DNA of 64,000 nt, taken from positions 1-64,000 of the forward strand of contig CAWGVO010000002.1 in assembly GCA_963826055.1 (NCBI GenBank). Direction: 5' to 3'. The stretch's first letter is position 1. Each line of letters begins with the position of its first letter. The stretch comes from JBBDMC01 sp963826055. Lineage in GTDB: Bacteria > Pseudomonadota > Alphaproteobacteria > Rhizobiales > Kaistiaceae. The position numbers were made by a program, and so were the translations under genes. Shown piece after piece: positions 48,295 to 57,474 of the stretch. The notes under the pieces are model-generated. The model was not told the origin of the DNA. It ran no database searches and saw only the letters and a list, made by a program, of their open reading frames with translations.

Positions 48295-49000
48295 CCTCGC
48301 CGGTGACGAGGCCTCGCGCACGGGCGAATGGCGGGGCGGCATCGGCCGCCTGTGGGGCGCCGAACTGCCGTCCACCCTCGCCGACCTCGTCCGGCCCTAT
48401 CTCGACGCTGTCGGCGCCGCCAACCCGCACGGCGCCCTTGCCCGCTATCCGGGATCGCCTTGGATCACCCGCCATCTCCTGCGGGCGCAGGACCGGCTGA
48501 CCGCCGTCGAGCTTCACCCCGACGATGGCCCCGACCTCGCCGCCCTGTTTGCCGGCGACTACCAGGTGCGGGTGATCAAACTCGACGGCTGGCTGGCGCT
48601 CGGCGCTTTCGTGCCGCCGAAGGAGCGCCGGGGCCTCGTCCTCGTCGACCCGCCGTACGAGGAGCGCGGCGAGTTCGAGCGGCTCGCCGCCGCGTTCCGC
48701 AACGCCCACCGCCGCTGGCCCACCGGCATCTATGCCCTGTGGTACCCGGTCAAGGACCTCGTGGCCGTCGACGGGTTGCGCATCGCGCTGGCGAAAAGCG
48801 GCATCCGCCGGCTCCTCCGTGCCGAATTGACCATCCGCGACCGGAACACCGGCGGCACGTTCAACGGCACGGGGCTTATCATCTGCAATCCGCCGTGGCA
48901 GTTCGCCGAGGCGCTGGCCGCGCTGCTTGCCGGCCTGGTGCCGCTGCTGGCGGTCGGCGACGGGGCGGGTCACACGATCGACGAAATCGCCGGCGAATAA
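48152..49000 (+). CDS. rlmJ: 23S rRNA (adenine2030-N6)-methyltransferase RlmJ
   Basis: 282 residues. MNYRHAFHAGNFADVVKHSV is the family's hallmark N-terminus, DTHAGAGLYDL the SAM-binding loop and LVLVDPPYEERGEFERL the D/N-PPY catalytic motif. It methylates A2030 of 23S rRNA. It overlaps the over-long purN frame, another sign that purN should end earlier. Confidence 0.93.
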   Translation: MNYRHAFHAGNFADVVKHSVLALLIERLKAKETAFRVIDTHAGAGLYDLAGDEASRTGEWRGGIGRLWGAELPSTLADLVRPYLDAVGAANPHGALARYPGSPWITRHLLRAQDRLTAVELHPDDGPDLAALFAGDYQVRVIKLDGWLALGAFVPPKERRGLVLVDPPYEERGEFERLAAAFRNAHRRWPTGIYALWYPVKDLVAVDGLRIALAKSGIRRLLRAELTIRDRNTGGTFNGTGLIICNPPWQFAEALAALLAGLVPLLAVGDGAGHTIDEIAGE

Positions 49001-49076
49001 TGGCCGCCGGCTTGACCGGGACCGGGCCGCGTCGCATGGTCGCGGCTATCCTGGAATCACCACGGGAGACGGCTCC

Positions 49077-49514
49077 ATGCTGCGCATCCTGACCGCCTTC
49101 CTGCTCGTCGCCTCCTTCGCCGGAACCGCGCGCGCCGCCGACTACTACGGGGGCCCGGTCATGGCCGCGCCCGCCTACACGACGCTGCCGGCCTGCGACG
49201 AGCCGGGCGTGCTCGCCCGCGTCACCAGCAAATTCGCCTACCAGGACGCGCACATCACCCTCACCGGGGTCGCCATCAGCCGCATCGATAGCGTCCGCCA
49301 GAGGGCGTTGAAGGCCGGCGGCCCGAGCTTCACCGACGTGCGCTACTGCAACGGCACGGCGTGGCTGTCGAACGGCCGCCGCTCCGAGGTGGTTTTCATC
49401 ATCGAGGGGCCGATGAAGGGCACGTTCTCCATCGGCTGGAACGTGGAATCGTGCGTCGTCGGCTACGACCCCTGGCACGTTTACGAAACCCGCTGCCGTT
49501 CCATCCGTCCCTGA
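49077..49514 (+). CDS. Small secreted protein, function unknown
   Basis: 145 residues with a signal peptide (LRILTAFLLVASFAGTARA). The mature part has ADYYGGPVMAAPAYTTLPAC, KFAYQDAHITLTGVAISRID and YCNGTAWLSNGRRSEVVFII, with four Cys likely paired. I know similar short proteins in Rhizobiales genomes but no function. The start follows GGGAGAC. The downstream RNase T2 gene overlaps its 3' end. Confidence 0.65.
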   Translation: MLRILTAFLLVASFAGTARAADYYGGPVMAAPAYTTLPACDEPGVLARVTSKFAYQDAHITLTGVAISRIDSVRQRALKAGGPSFTDVRYCNGTAWLSNGRRSEVVFIIEGPMKGTFSIGWNVESCVVGYDPWHVYETRCRSIRP

Positions 49515-50119
49515 TCGCGGCGGCTTTCGCGGCGTTCCTGTCGGCGGCGTTGCCGGCGAGCGCCGGCGGCACGGCGGGCGACTTCGACTTCTACGTGCTG
49601 GCGCTGTCGTGGTCGCCGGCGACCTGCGACGACAGCGCGGAGTGCGCTCTCGGTCGTGGTTTCGTCGTCCACGGCCTGTGGCCGGAGTATGAGCACGGCT
49701 ACCCCGACTACTGCCCCTCGAACCTGAGGCGCGACCTCGACCGGGCAACCGTCGCGGCGATCGGCGATCTCATCCCCGACCCGTCGCTCGCCGCCCACGA
49801 GTGGGTCAGGCACGGCCTCTGTTCGGGCCTCAGTCAGCAACGCTACTTCGCGCTCGTCCGGGAGGCAGCCGCGCGTGTCGCCATCCCCGCGACCTTCACC
49901 GGCAAATCACCGGGCCGCCTGTCACCTCGGGCGATCGAGGCCGCGTTCGTAGCCGCCAACCGCGGGCTCACCACCAACGGCCTGTCGGTGCAGTGCCGGG
50001 ACGGCCGGTTCACCGAGATCAGGGTGTGCCTGACGAAGGACCTCGCATTTCGCCCGTGCGCCGAGGTCGACGCCGACAGCTGTCACGCCGGGTCGCTCGG
50101 CGTGCCTGCCCCGCGCTAG
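49451..50119 (+). CDS. Ribonuclease T2 family protein
   Basis: About 222 residues. Active-site segments are CAS I FVVHGLWPEYEHG and CAS II HEWVRHGLCSG, with both catalytic His; paired Cys are present. A hydrophobic signal segment (SLIAAAFAAFLSAALPASA) precedes the mature start. T2 enzymes are periplasmic or secreted RNases scavenging RNA. The start is uncertain: the GTG at 49451 gives a basic n-region (RRRLRPLARLR) and overlaps the previous gene by 64 bases; no in-frame ATG is nearer. Confidence 0.82.
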   Translation: MRRRLRPLARLRNPLPFHPSLIAAAFAAFLSAALPASAGGTAGDFDFYVLALSWSPATCDDSAECALGRGFVVHGLWPEYEHGYPDYCPSNLRRDLDRATVAAIGDLIPDPSLAAHEWVRHGLCSGLSQQRYFALVREAAARVAIPATFTGKSPGRLSPRAIEAAFVAANRGLTTNGLSVQCRDGRFTEIRVCLTKDLAFRPCAEVDADSCHAGSLGVPAPR

Positions 50120-50129
50120 ATCATCAGAA

Positions 50130-50162
50130 GAAAAAGCCCCTCACGGGGTTGCCGTGAGGGGC
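50130..50162 (-). terminator. Rho-independent terminator of the OmpA/Omp31-type porin gene
   Basis: GCCCCTCACGG and CCGTGAGGGGC form a perfect 11-bp stem with a five-base loop. On the minus strand it is followed by five T, so it ends the leftward porin transcript. The hairpin may also end the rightward RNase T2 transcript, whose stop is 17 bases away. Confidence 0.9.
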
Positions 50163-50192
50163 GCCTGAGACGCGCGCTGCGCAAGGCCGCGT

Positions 50193-50828
50193 TCAGAACT
50201 TGAAGCCGAGGCCGGCCATCACGTCGTTGGACTTGTACGAGACCGGACCGGCGACGTTGAAGTTGGTGGTGCCGAGGTTGGTGTGGCGGAATTCCAGCCG
50301 CCCGAAGACCTTCTGGGACAGCGCGGCATCGACGCCGGCGCCCACGGTCCAGCCCACTTTCGAGGCCGATTCGGTCGAGGGACTCGTTGTCACGGCCTTC
50401 ACCCGTCCAACCGCGACGCCGCCGGTGCCGTAGACCATGATCTTGTCCATGGCGAAGCCGATGCGGCCGCGAAAGGTCGCGTCCCACGGGTTGCTGACGG
50501 TGAGGCCGCCGCTGGTGCCGGTCTTGCCGGTGGCGGTGAAGTCACCTTCCACGCCCAGCACCAGGTTGGTGTTGGTCTGGAAGTTGGTGCCGGCGAAGGC
50601 GCCGCCGATCCAGCCGTTGTTCGGCGAGGTGGACGGCGCGGTGTTGGCCCAGCCGAAGCCGCCGGTGAGACCCATGTACGGCCCGCTCCATGAGAACGCC
50701 GGGGCCGGGTTGTAGTACGAGGGCGTGCTCGGCGGTGCCCCGTAGGGCGGGATGTCGGCGGCAGCGGCGACGCCGGCACTGGCGAGCAGGGCCGCGGCGC
50801 TTGCACCGAGCAAAAGGATACGCGACAT
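50193..50828 (-). CDS. Outer-membrane porin of the Omp31/RopB type
   Basis: 211 residues with a signal peptide (RILLLGASAAALLASAGVAA, AAA cut). Mature strands include FSWSGPYMGLTGGFGWANT, LVLGVEGDFTATGKTG, FRGRIGFAMDKIMVYGTGG, WTVGAGVDAALSQKVFGRLE and the C-terminal DVMAGLGFKF ending in Phe. WSGPYMGL near the start is typical of the Omp25/Omp31 barrels of Rhizobiales. TAGGAGG precedes the start. A strong terminator follows. Confidence 0.88.
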   Translation of the reverse strand: MSRILLLGASAAALLASAGVAAAADIPPYGAPPSTPSYYNPAPAFSWSGPYMGLTGGFGWANTAPSTSPNNGWIGGAFAGTNFQTNTNLVLGVEGDFTATGKTGTSGGLTVSNPWDATFRGRIGFAMDKIMVYGTGGVAVGRVKAVTTSPSTESASKVGWTVGAGVDAALSQKVFGRLEFRHTNLGTTNFNVAGPVSYKSNDVMAGLGFKF

Positions 50829-51116
50829 AGTTACCTCCTATTGATCCGCTATCGCCGAGAGGAAATCCGCGGGCTCAGCGAAAGTTCCGCCCGGCTTCAA
50901 GTGCACGGATGTAAGGGGAGCAATACGGCGTAAACGTTAGCAAAATGCGGTGCGCAGGCGGCCATACCAAGGCCGTTTGTGGTGTTCCAGAATGGCAACA
51001 AATGCCTTCTAACCTATTGACTGGACACGCGGTTCTACCGAGCGCCGAGCAGCCGTTCCACGGTCCCGAAACGGGACGGGCAACCGTCAACGATTAAACA
51101 GGGTTAACCAACCGTT

Positions 51117-51882
51117 ATGGCCTCAACCCCTCCCGTCGCGCTCGTTACCGGCGGCGCGCGCCGCATCGGACGCGCCATCGTCGAGGACCTCGCCGCCCAC
51201 GGCTGGGCCATCGCCATCCACTACAACCGCTCGCGCGAGGACGCCGAAACCGTCGCCGGCGCGATACGCGCCGCCGGCGGCCGCGCGGCCCTGGTCACCG
51301 GCGACTTCGCCGATTTCGGTTGCCTCAAGGGCATCGTCGACCAGGCGGCCGACGCCCTCGGCGCGCCGACGCTGCTCGTCAACAACGCCTCGATCTTCGA
51401 GAACGACACCGTCGGCGCCCTCGACCGCCACCTGTGGGAGCGGCAGCTCACGATCAACCTCGCCGCGCCGGTCTTCCTCGCCGAGGCCTTCGCGGCGCGC
51501 GTGCCCGACGGCGTCGAGGGCAACGTCGTCAACCTCCTCGACCAGCGCATCTGGAAGCCGACGCCGCGCCATTTCTCCTACCAGATATCCAAGTCGGCCC
51601 TGTTCACCGCGACCGAGACGCTGGCTCAGGCGCTGGCGCCGCGCATTCGGGTCAACGCCATCGCGCCGGGGCCGGTGCTGCCGAGCGCCCGCATGACGCG
51701 AGGAACGCTTCCGCAAGCAGACGGAGGGCATCCTTCTTCGCCGGCCGCCTGCCCTTGCCGACTTCGGCCGCACCGTCCGCTATTTCGTCGAGACCCGCTC
51801 GATCACCGGCCAGGTCATCGCCCTCGACGGCGGCCAGCACCTCGGCTGGCAGACCCCCGACATCGCCGCCATCCAGGAGTGA
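51117..51882 (+). CDS. SDR family oxidoreductase, FolM/pteridine-reductase-like (one frameshift)
   Basis: About 254 residues. VALVTGGARRIGRAIVEDLA has the Arg-containing TGxxxRIG loop seen in pteridine reductases and FolM, which prefer NADPH. LLVNNASIFENDTVG and FSYQISKSALFTATETLA (catalytic YxxxK) complete the SDR core. One extra base near 51699 shifts the frame; the C-terminus continues FRKQTEGILLRRPPALADFG, then ITGQVIALDGGQHLGWQTPD. A dihydropteridine or related substrate is likely but not proven. The gene is upstream of uvrC. Confidence 0.82.
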
Positions 51883-51925
51883 CGGGTTTCGTGCGGGACG
51901 CGGCAACGCTCGCTATATATTCCCC

Positions 51926-53827
51926 ATGAACGACTCCCCGTCCGCCGCCGGCAATACGCTCGCCCGCGGCGTCGACGTCATCGCCGACAACGTCAAGCGG
52001 CTGCCCAACGGCCCCGGCGTCTATCGCATGATCGACGCCAAGGGCACGGTCCTCTACGTCGGCAAGGCGCGCAACCTCAAGAAACGGGTGGCGAACTACA
52101 CGCGCGTCAGCCAGGAGGCGCGGATCGCCCGCATGATCCAGGCGACGGCGGCGATGGAGTTCGTCTCCACCCGCACCGAGACCGAGGCGCTGCTGCTCGA
52201 GGCGAACCTGATCAAGCGCCTCAGGCCGCGCTTCAACGTGCTGCTGCGCGACGACAAGTCGTTCCCGTACATCGTCATCACCGAGGACCACCCGGCCCCG
52301 CAGATCGCCAAGCATCGCGGCGCGCGCACGCGCAAGGGCACCTATTTCGGCCCGTTCGCTTCGGCCGGCGCCGTCGGGCGCACCATCAACGCGCTGGAGC
52401 GCGCCTTCCTGCTGCGCTCGTGCTCGGACGCGGTCTACGCCACCCGCACCCGTCCCTGCCTGCTCCACCAGATCAAGCGCTGCTCGGCGCCGTGCACCGG
52501 CGAAATCTCGCTTGAGGACTACGCGCTGCTCGTCGGCGAGGCGAAGGCGTTCCTCTCCGGCAAGAGCCAGGCGGTGCGCACGCAGATGCAGGCGGCGATG
52601 TCGGCGGCGGCCGAGCGGCTCGACTACGAGGCGGCGGCGCGCTACCGCGACCGCCTCGCCGCCCTCTCCCACGTCCAGGCCCACCAGGGCATCAACCCGC
52701 GCACCGTCGAGGAGGCGGACCTCTTCGCCTGCCATCAGGAGGGCGGCCACACCTGCATCGAGGTGTTCTTCTTCCGCACCGGGCAGAACTGGGGCAACCG
52801 CGCCTACTTCCCGCGCGCCGACCGGGCGCTCGAGGCCGGCGCGGTGCTCGGCGCCTTCCTCGCCCAGTTCTACGACGACAAGCCGGTGCCGAAGCTCATC
52901 CTGTTGTCGCACGCGATCGAGGAGCAGGCGCTGCTCGCCGAGGCGCTGAGCGAGCGGAGCGGCCATCGCGTCACCGTCTCGGTCCCGCAGCGCGGCGAGA
53001 AGCGCGAGCTGGTCGACCAGGCGCTCGCCAACGCCCGCGAGGCGCTCGGCCGCGAGCTCGCCGTCTCCGCCTCGCAGGCGACCCTGCTCGCCGGCCTCGC
53101 CGAGCGCTTCGGCCTCGCCGAGCCGCCGCGCCGCATCGAGATCTACGACAACAGCCACATCATGGGCACCAACGCCGTGGGCGTGATGGTGGTCGCCGGG
53201 CCGGACGGGTTCGTGAAGGGCCAGTACCGCAAGTTCAACATCCGCTCCGAGGACCTCACGCCCGGCGACGACTACGGCATGATGCGCGAGGTGCTCGGCC
53301 GCCGCTTCGCCCGTCTGATGCGCGAGGTCGGACCCCGCGACGGCGAGCGCGGCGAGGAGGCCGGCATCGGCCCATGGCCCGACCTGGTGCTGATCGACGG
53401 CGGCCGCGGCCAGCTCGCGGCGGCGTGCGAGGTGCTGGCCGAGCTCGGCATCTCCGACCTGCCGCTCATCGGCATCGCCAAGGGGCCGGACCGCGACGCC
53501 GGCCGCGAGACGTTCTACATCGCGGGGCGCGAGTCCTTCATGCTGCCGCCGCGCGATCCGGTCCTCTACTTCGTGCAGCGGCTGCGCGACGAGGCCCACC
53601 GCTTCGCCATCGGCTCGCACCGCGCGCGGCGCAAGTCCGACATCGCCCGCAACCCGCTCGACGAGATCGCCGGCATCGGCCCGGCGCGCAAGCGCGCGCT
53701 GCTACGCCACTTCGGCACGGCCAAGGCGGTCAGCCGCGCCAACATCGAGGACCTCACCGCCGTTCCCGGCATCTCCGACGAAACCGCGCGCACGGTTTAC
53801 GGCTTCTTTCACGAGAGCGGCGATTGA
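51926..53827 (+). CDS. uvrC: Excinuclease ABC subunit C
   Basis: 633 residues. The GIY-YIG nuclease domain (GPGVYRMIDAKGTVLYVGKA) makes the 3' cut. A Cys-rich segment (CLLHQIKRCSAPC) follows, then UVR motif (RLDYEAAARYRDRLAAL), the RNase H-like 5' nuclease (EIYDNSHIMGTNAVGVMVV, LVLIDGGRGQL) and a C-terminal HhH pair (IAGIGPARKRALLRHFG, VPGISDETARTVYGFF). It acts with UvrAB in nucleotide excision repair. The ATG at 51926 lies 43 bases after the SDR stop. Confidence 0.95.
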   Translation: MNDSPSAAGNTLARGVDVIADNVKRLPNGPGVYRMIDAKGTVLYVGKARNLKKRVANYTRVSQEARIARMIQATAAMEFVSTRTETEALLLEANLIKRLRPRFNVLLRDDKSFPYIVITEDHPAPQIAKHRGARTRKGTYFGPFASAGAVGRTINALERAFLLRSCSDAVYATRTRPCLLHQIKRCSAPCTGEISLEDYALLVGEAKAFLSGKSQAVRTQMQAAMSAAAERLDYEAAARYRDRLAALSHVQAHQGINPRTVEEADLFACHQEGGHTCIEVFFFRTGQNWGNRAYFPRADRALEAGAVLGAFLAQFYDDKPVPKLILLSHAIEEQALLAEALSERSGHRVTVSVPQRGEKRELVDQALANAREALGRELAVSASQATLLAGLAERFGLAEPPRRIEIYDNSHIMGTNAVGVMVVAGPDGFVKGQYRKFNIRSEDLTPGDDYGMMREVLGRRFARLMREVGPRDGERGEEAGIGPWPDLVLIDGGRGQLAAACEVLAELGISDLPLIGIAKGPDRDAGRETFYIAGRESFMLPPRDPVLYFVQRLRDEAHRFAIGSHRARRKSDIARNPLDEIAGIGPARKRALLRHFGTAKAVSRANIEDLTAVPGISDETARTVYGFFHESGD

Positions 53828-53850
53828 GGCTCGCGGCGGCAGGCCGGTGT

Positions 53851-54243
53851 TCACCAGAGCTGGATCAGCCCCACCTTGTCGGCGGTGACGGCGGCAACGT
53901 AGGCGCCGCCCGCGAGGAGGATCAGAAACACCGCGAACGAGCCCAGGTCCTTCGCCGCCTTGGCGAAGGCGCTGTGGTGCGGCGACACCTCGTCGGCGAT
54001 CAGCTCGATGCAGGTGTTGAGCGCCTCGATGCTGATCAGGACGCAGAAGAGCAGGAGAAAGATCAGGATTTCGCCGAGCGAACTTCTCAGGATCATCAGC
54101 CAGGCGACGGCGAGCGCCGAAATCGCGATCTCGATGCGCGCCGCCAGCTCGCGCCCGACAAGGTGCGACATCCCGGCGATCGAATAGCCGGTGGCATGTA
54201 CGACGTGGCGAAGGGCTTCCAGCACGGCTCGCGACCCTGCCAA
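53851..54243 (-). CDS. dgkA: Diacylglycerol kinase (DgkA)
   Basis: About 125-130 residues with three membrane helices (IEIAISALAVAWLMIL, ILIFLLLFCVLISIEALN, SFAVFLILLAGGAYVAA). ISIEALNTCIELIADEV and HSAFAKAAKDLGS are the conserved active-site segments with the catalytic Glu. It recycles diacylglycerol to phosphatidic acid. Start choice is open: TTG at 54243 or GTG at 54225. It interrupts the usual uvrC-pgsA neighbourhood on the opposite strand. Confidence 0.9.
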   Translation of the reverse strand: MAGSRAVLEALRHVVHATGYSIAGMSHLVGRELAARIEIAISALAVAWLMILRSSLGEILIFLLLFCVLISIEALNTCIELIADEVSPHHSAFAKAAKDLGSFAVFLILLAGGAYVAAVTADKVGLIQLW

Positions 54244-54418
54244 TCGGGGGCGACGGCGCCAGATAACCCCCGAACGTTTAACGCTTCGTCACGCATGATG
54301 GTTGCATTTCGTGGACGTGCGCGGAAAATCAGCCCTAGCATGGTGAATGCCGGGCGGAGGGCGGCCGCGTCGGCGCGTCTTGGAGCGCGACCAACATGAC
54401 GGCACGGAAGGCGAACCG

Positions 54419-55063
54419 GTGAGCGAGCAGGCGCGTCTGGGACGATCCGCGGGACCTCCCGCGGACGGGCGGCTGCATGCCCTGTCGCTGCCCAACCTGC
54501 TCACCTACGGCCGCGTCGCGGCCGTGCCGGCGCTGGTGCTCTGCTTCTACATCGAGGGCTACGCCAGCCGCTGGTTGAGCCTGGCGGTGTTCATCGCCGC
54601 CAGCGTCAGCGACTTCCTCGACGGCTACCTGGCGCGCGCCTGGCACCAGCAATCGGCGATCGGCCGCATGCTCGACCCGATCGCCGACAAGCTGCTGGTG
54701 GCGACGGCGCTGATGCTGCTCGTCTGGGACGGCACCATCGGCGACTGGTCGCTGCTCGCCGCCATCGTCATCCTCGCCCGCGAGATTTCGGTGTCGGGCC
54801 TGCGCGAATTCCTGGCCGAGGTGCGCGTCAGCGTGCCGGTGTCGCGGCTGGCCAAGTGGAAGACCACCATGCAGATGGTGGCGATCGGCTTCCTGCTGGC
54901 GGGGCCGGCCGGCGACCGGCTCCTGCGCTACGAGTTCGGCGGCCTCGGCGTCGTCACCTACATCGGCCTGCTTCTGTTATGGATTTCCGCCCTCATCACG
55001 CTCTATACCGGCTACGACTATTTCCGCGCCGGGGTGCGCCATCTGATGGGAGAGGACGCGTGA
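54419..55063 (+). CDS. pgsA: CDP-diacylglycerol-glycerol-3-phosphate 3-phosphatidyltransferase
   Basis: 214 residues. SLPNLLTYGRVAAVPALVL is the typical first helix; the catalytic motif is SDFLDGYLARAWHQQSAIGR followed by MLDPIADKLLV. It makes phosphatidylglycerol phosphate. The GTG at 54419 follows GGAAGG and was preferred to an upstream in-frame codon at 54347. Its stop overlaps the moaD start (GTGA). Confidence 0.93.
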   Translation: MSEQARLGRSAGPPADGRLHALSLPNLLTYGRVAAVPALVLCFYIEGYASRWLSLAVFIAASVSDFLDGYLARAWHQQSAIGRMLDPIADKLLVATALMLLVWDGTIGDWSLLAAIVILAREISVSGLREFLAEVRVSVPVSRLAKWKTTMQMVAIGFLLAGPAGDRLLRYEFGGLGVVTYIGLLLLWISALITLYTGYDYFRAGVRHLMGEDA

Positions 55064-55311
55064 AGGTCCTGTATTTCGCCTGGGTGCGCGAACGGATCGG
55101 CCGGACGGAGGAAGAGATCGACCCGCCCGCCACCGTGCGCACCACCGCCGAGCTGGTCGAATGGCTGAAGACCCGCGGGCCGGAATACGAGCACGCGCTG
55201 GCCGAGCCCGCCGCGGTCCGCATCGCCCTCGACCGCGTCCACGCCGCCAGCGACGCCTCGATCGCCGGCGCCAGCGAGGTGGCGATCTTCCCGCCGATGA
55301 CCGGCGGCTAG
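55060..55311 (+). CDS. moaD: Molybdopterin synthase sulfur carrier subunit
   Basis: 83 residues, ubiquitin-like fold: MKVLYFAWVRERIGRTEEEI, AVRIALDRVHAAS and the C-terminal FPPMTGG, whose Gly-Gly end becomes the thiocarboxylate. It donates sulfur to molybdopterin. GTG start, overlapping pgsA by four bases; moaE follows after three bases. Confidence 0.93.
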   Translation: MKVLYFAWVRERIGRTEEEIDPPATVRTTAELVEWLKTRGPEYEHALAEPAAVRIALDRVHAASDASIAGASEVAIFPPMTGG

Positions 55312-55314
55312 GCG

Positions 55315-55774
55315 ATGATTACCCCCACCGTCCGCGTCCAGACCGGCGCCTTCGACATCGCCGCCGAGGTGGCGAAGCTCCGCGCCCGCGCCGGCGTCGG
55401 CGCCATCGTCACCTTCACCGGCGTCTGCCGCGACGAGGGCGGCCGCCTCGATGCCCTGGAACTCGAGCACTACCCCGGCATGGCGGAGACCGAAATCACC
55501 CGCATCTCGGCCGAGGCCGCCGACCGCTGGCCGCTCACCGGCGTCACCGTCATCCACCGCCACGGCAAGATCGCCGTCGGGCGAGGACATCGTGCTGGTG
55601 GTCACCGCCTCGTCGCACCGCGACGCGGCCTTCGAGGCGGCGCGCTTCATCATGGACTTCCTGAAGACCAACGCGCCGTTCTGGAAGAAGGAGCACCCGG
55701 CCGGCGCGCCGGCCGGCGACTGGGTCGAAGCCCGCGAAGCCGACGACGAGGCCGCCGGGCGCTGGCGGCGCTAG
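55315..55774 (+). CDS. moaE: Molybdopterin synthase catalytic subunit (one frameshift)
   Basis: About 152 residues. GAIVTFTGVCRDEGGRLDAL, LELEHYPGMAETEI and VIHRHGKIAVG are typical; after one extra base near 55582 it continues EDIVLVVTASSHRDAAFEA and FWKKEHP with the catalytic Lys pair. It forms the dithiolene of molybdopterin with MoaD. The single indel is probably a read error, since moaD next to it is intact. Confidence 0.93.
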
Positions 55775-55780
55775 GCCGCG

Positions 55781-56008
55781 CTACTCAGACTTCCACTGCG
55801 TCTTGGCTTCGCTCGCCGGCTTGCTGAGGTGGATCTGCGAGTCGACGCGGTCGACCCAGCCGAGCGGAATGAAGTGGTGCTTCTGATCGGCGGAATCGGT
55901 GCGGGTCAGCTTGATCATGTCGTCGCCGGACATATGGTCCACGGTCCCGACGTGGCCGCCTTCGCTGCCGACCACTTCCATGTCTTCCTTGATGTCCATC
56001 GCGTTCAT
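55781..56008 (-). CDS. DUF2171 (PRC-barrel-like) protein
   Basis: 75 residues. MDIKEDMEVVGSEGGHVGTV, DHMSGDDMIKLTR and HHFIPLGWVDRVDSQIHL match the short DUF2171 family, PRC-barrel-like proteins often found with stress genes. Two starts (MNAM) are possible; GGAGG lies just upstream. Function is not established. Confidence 0.85.
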   Translation of the reverse strand: MNAMDIKEDMEVVGSEGGHVGTVDHMSGDDMIKLTRTDSADQKHHFIPLGWVDRVDSQIHLSKPASEAKTQWKSE

Positions 56009-56069
56009 GGCATCCTCCGTTTCAGGTTGATGCCACTACAACGCGCGGTCGTGCGATTGGTTCGCCGCC

Positions 56070-56493
56070 CTAACCCACGATCTCCACCGCCGCGAACCAG
56101 TAGGCGATCTCTTCCGCCGCCGTCTCCGGCGCGTCGGAGCCGTGCACCGAGTTCTCGCCGATCGATTTGGCGAACTCCTTGCGGATGGTGCCGGCGTCGG
56201 CCTTGGCGGGGTCGGTGGCGCCCATCACCGCGCGATTTTTGGCGACGGCGCCCTCGCCCTCCAGCACCTGCACCACGGTCGGGCCCGACGACATGAACTC
56301 GCAGAGCTCGTCGAAGAACGGCCGCGCGCGGTGGACGGCGTAGAAGCCCTCCGCCTGCTTGCCGCGACATCCACACCCGCTTCTGCGCGACGATCCTCAG
56401 CCCCGCCGCTTCGAGCTTGGCGTTGATCGCGCCGGTCAGGTTGCGCGCGGTTGCGTCCGGCTTGATCATCGAAAAAGTGCGCTCGACGGCCAT
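56070..56493 (-). CDS. ndk: Nucleoside diphosphate kinase (one frameshift)
   Basis: 140 residues. MAVERTFSMIKPDATARNLT, GLRIVAQKRVWMSR, SSGPTVVQVLEGEGAVAKNR, ATDPAKADAGTIRKEFAKSI and NSVHGSDAPETAAEEIAYWF contain the family core with the catalytic His in HGSD. It balances NTP pools. One extra base near 56365 breaks the frame in RQAEGFYAVH. It has its own GGAG site although the oxyR frame upstream reads into it without a stop. Confidence 0.93.
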
Positions 56494-57471
56494 CGTTGCT
56501 CCTGTCGGGTGATGGAAGGTGGCGGGTGTATACCGGCCCGGCCGGCGAGCGACAAGCGCGCGCTTCAGCGCGGCCGGCCGGGCCTTGCCGGCGGCGGCGA
56601 CCAGCTCGGCCAGCGCGCGGAAGTCGCGCTCGCGCGGCGAGCGCTTGCGCCAGGCGAGGCCGATGGTGCGGTGCGGCTCGGGCCTGACGAAGCGCACCAG
56701 TTTCAGCCGCGGGTCGTTGATGACCCCGGCGTCGATGGCAAGCTCCGGCACCAGCGTGATCCCCTGCCCCGCCGCCACCAGTTGCACGATGGTCGCAAGG
56801 CTGGTGGCGCCGACACTCGACAGCCGGTGCGGGTCGATGGCGCGGCAGACCGCCAGCGCCTGGTCGCGCAGGCAGTGGCCGTCCTCCAGCAGCAGAAGTT
56901 CGTCGGCCCTGATCGCCGCCGGGTCCGCCCGCGCACGCCGCGCGTGCGGCGAACCGGCGGGCGCGGCCAGCACGAAGGCGTCGTCGAAGGCGGCGGCCTC
57001 GGCGAGCTTGTCGTCGTCGAGCGGCAGGCTGGCGACGATGGCGTCGAGCGCGCCGGCCGCCAGCTCGGCCGTCAGCACGTCGGTGATGGTCTCGCGCACG
57101 GTCAGCCGCGCGTGCGGGTAGCGCGCCGCCACCTGTTCGAACAGCCGCGGCAGCAGATACGGCGCCACCGACGGGATGACGCCGAGGCGAACCGGCCCGG
57201 CGAGGACGGCGCCGCGGGCGTGCGCCAGTTCCTGCAGGTCGCGCACCGCCGCCAGGATGTCGCCGGCGCGCTCGGCGACCTCGCGGCCGAGGTCCGTCAG
57301 TTCGGCGCCGGCCGAGGTCCGCTCGACCAGCGCGCCGCCGAGTTCGGCCTCCAGCTCGCGCAGTTGCATCGACAGCGCCGGCTGGGAGACGCCGGCCGCT
57401 TCCGCCGCCCGGCCGAAGTGACCGGTGGCGGCGAGCGCCTGGAAGTAGCGAAGCTGACGAAGGGTGATCAT
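56494..57471 (-). CDS. oxyR: Hydrogen peroxide-sensing LysR-type regulator OxyR (3' end uncertain)
   Basis: LysR HTH: LRQLRYFQALAATGHFGRAA, VSQPALSMQLRELEAELGG. The sensor domain has LLLEDGHCLRDQALAVCR with C200 and C209, matching the redox pair C199/C208 of E. coli OxyR. VGATSLATIVQLVAAGQGIT and LVPELAIDAGV follow. It is divergent to katG, its expected target, with a dyad between. No stop codon is met before the ndk start at 56493; the true end is probably near 56570, where a TGA sits in a neighbouring frame. Confidence 0.92.
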
Positions 57472-57474
57472 CCC

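Noticed and set aside
51090..51112. CtrA-like site TTAA-N6-TTAA before the SDR gene
   Set aside because: The spacing is six bases instead of the seven of CtrA full sites; TTAACC words at 7054, 15323 and 26953 are only half-sites.
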